This document shows, in pieces, positions 13,112-13,240 of a DNA stretch of 13,240 nucleotides. A model generated the notes under the pieces. It saw nothing but the letters and a program-made list of their open reading frames with translations. It searched no databases and was not told the origin of the DNA. The stretch spans positions 1 through 13,240 of the forward strand of contig URLM01000049.1 of the NCBI GenBank assembly GCA_900548775.1, given 5' to 3'. The stretch's first letter is position 1; every line of letters begins with the position of its first letter. The position numbers and the translations under genes are program-made. This DNA is from an uncultured Olsenella sp. Its GTDB lineage: Bacteria; Actinomycetota; Coriobacteriia; Coriobacteriales; Atopobiaceae.

Positions 13112-13240
13112 CTACCCCAGAAGCGAGAGCACCTCTCGCTTTGCGGCGAGAAACTCCGGCGTGAGGGCAAAGTCGCCCTCTTCAATCCCGTGGTCAACGC
13201 GGACCTCGCCGGCAATGTGGCTGGCCACGCCCTCGGAGGG
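13112..13240 (-). CDS. C-terminal 42 residues of an unidentified protein (runs off the window)
   Basis: Reading the - strand from the window edge gives an open frame that ends in TAG at 13112-13114. The residues include VASHIAGEVRVDHGIEEGDF and LTPEFLAAKREVLSLLG at the end. Codon use is like that of the neighbouring genes (GC-ending codons), which supports a real gene whose body lies beyond 13240. Too little is visible to name a family. It converges on the Ser/Thr-rich protein gene, with the 17-bp inverted repeat between them. Confidence 0.6.
   Translation of the reverse strand, partial: PSEGVASHIAGEVRVDHGIEEGDFALTPEFLAAKREVLSLLG

Overview
The window is high-GC DNA with the gene density, codon bias and Shine-Dalgarno sites of a high-GC Gram-positive bacterium. 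The sufC-B-D-S-U gene order followed by an Rrf2-type regulator, and the protein sequences in general, suggest Coriobacteriia (an Olsenella/Atopobium-like organism). That assignment is inference; no rRNA or other marker gene is present.

Layout: (1) Positions 1-318 are a gene-free leader with a candidate promoter (23-50) and a degenerate array of short repeats (54-206). (2) Positions 319-5817, + strand, hold a compact six-gene operon for Fe-S cluster assembly: sufC, sufB, sufD, sufS, sufU and an Rrf2-family regulator with four clustered cysteines. Starts and stops overlap or nearly touch throughout. SufBCD is the scaffold complex, SufS the cysteine desulfurase, SufU its zinc-dependent sulfur-transfer partner, and the Rrf2 protein a plausible Fe-S sensor giving feedback control. 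(3) Positions 5818-6137 hold no gene but carry stacked inverted repeats, including the first copy of a 108-bp double-hairpin element. (4) Positions 6138-10048, - strand, hold a five-gene operon read from right to left: ABC ATPase, solute-binding Tat-type lipoprotein, two permeases (together a polar amino-acid importer in the order ATPase-SBP-permease-permease) and a cytidylate-kinase-like protein. (5) Positions 10049-10751 (703 bp) hold no gene. They contain the importer operon's upstream region, the second copy of the 108-bp element, a fold-back element with 19-bp arms, and the aldolase terminator. (6) Positions 10752-11624, - strand, encode a class II fructose-bisphosphate aldolase. Its promoter carries a perfect TGTGA-N6-TCACA dyad, a Rex- or CRP-type operator. 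(7) Positions 11946-13031, + strand, encode an unrecognised membrane protein with a long Ser/Thr/Gly/Asn-rich tail. It ends at a perfect 17-bp inverted repeat that also faces (8) the 3' end of a gene on the - strand (13112 to the window edge).

No wholly new multi-gene system is evident; the protein-coding content is mostly housekeeping. The least explained material is non-coding: the short-unit array in the suf leader, the 108-bp element whose two copies lie on either side of the importer operon and show a compensatory base-pair change, and the fold-back element at 10491-10593. Boundaries and hairpins were read by eye; nothing was searched against a database.
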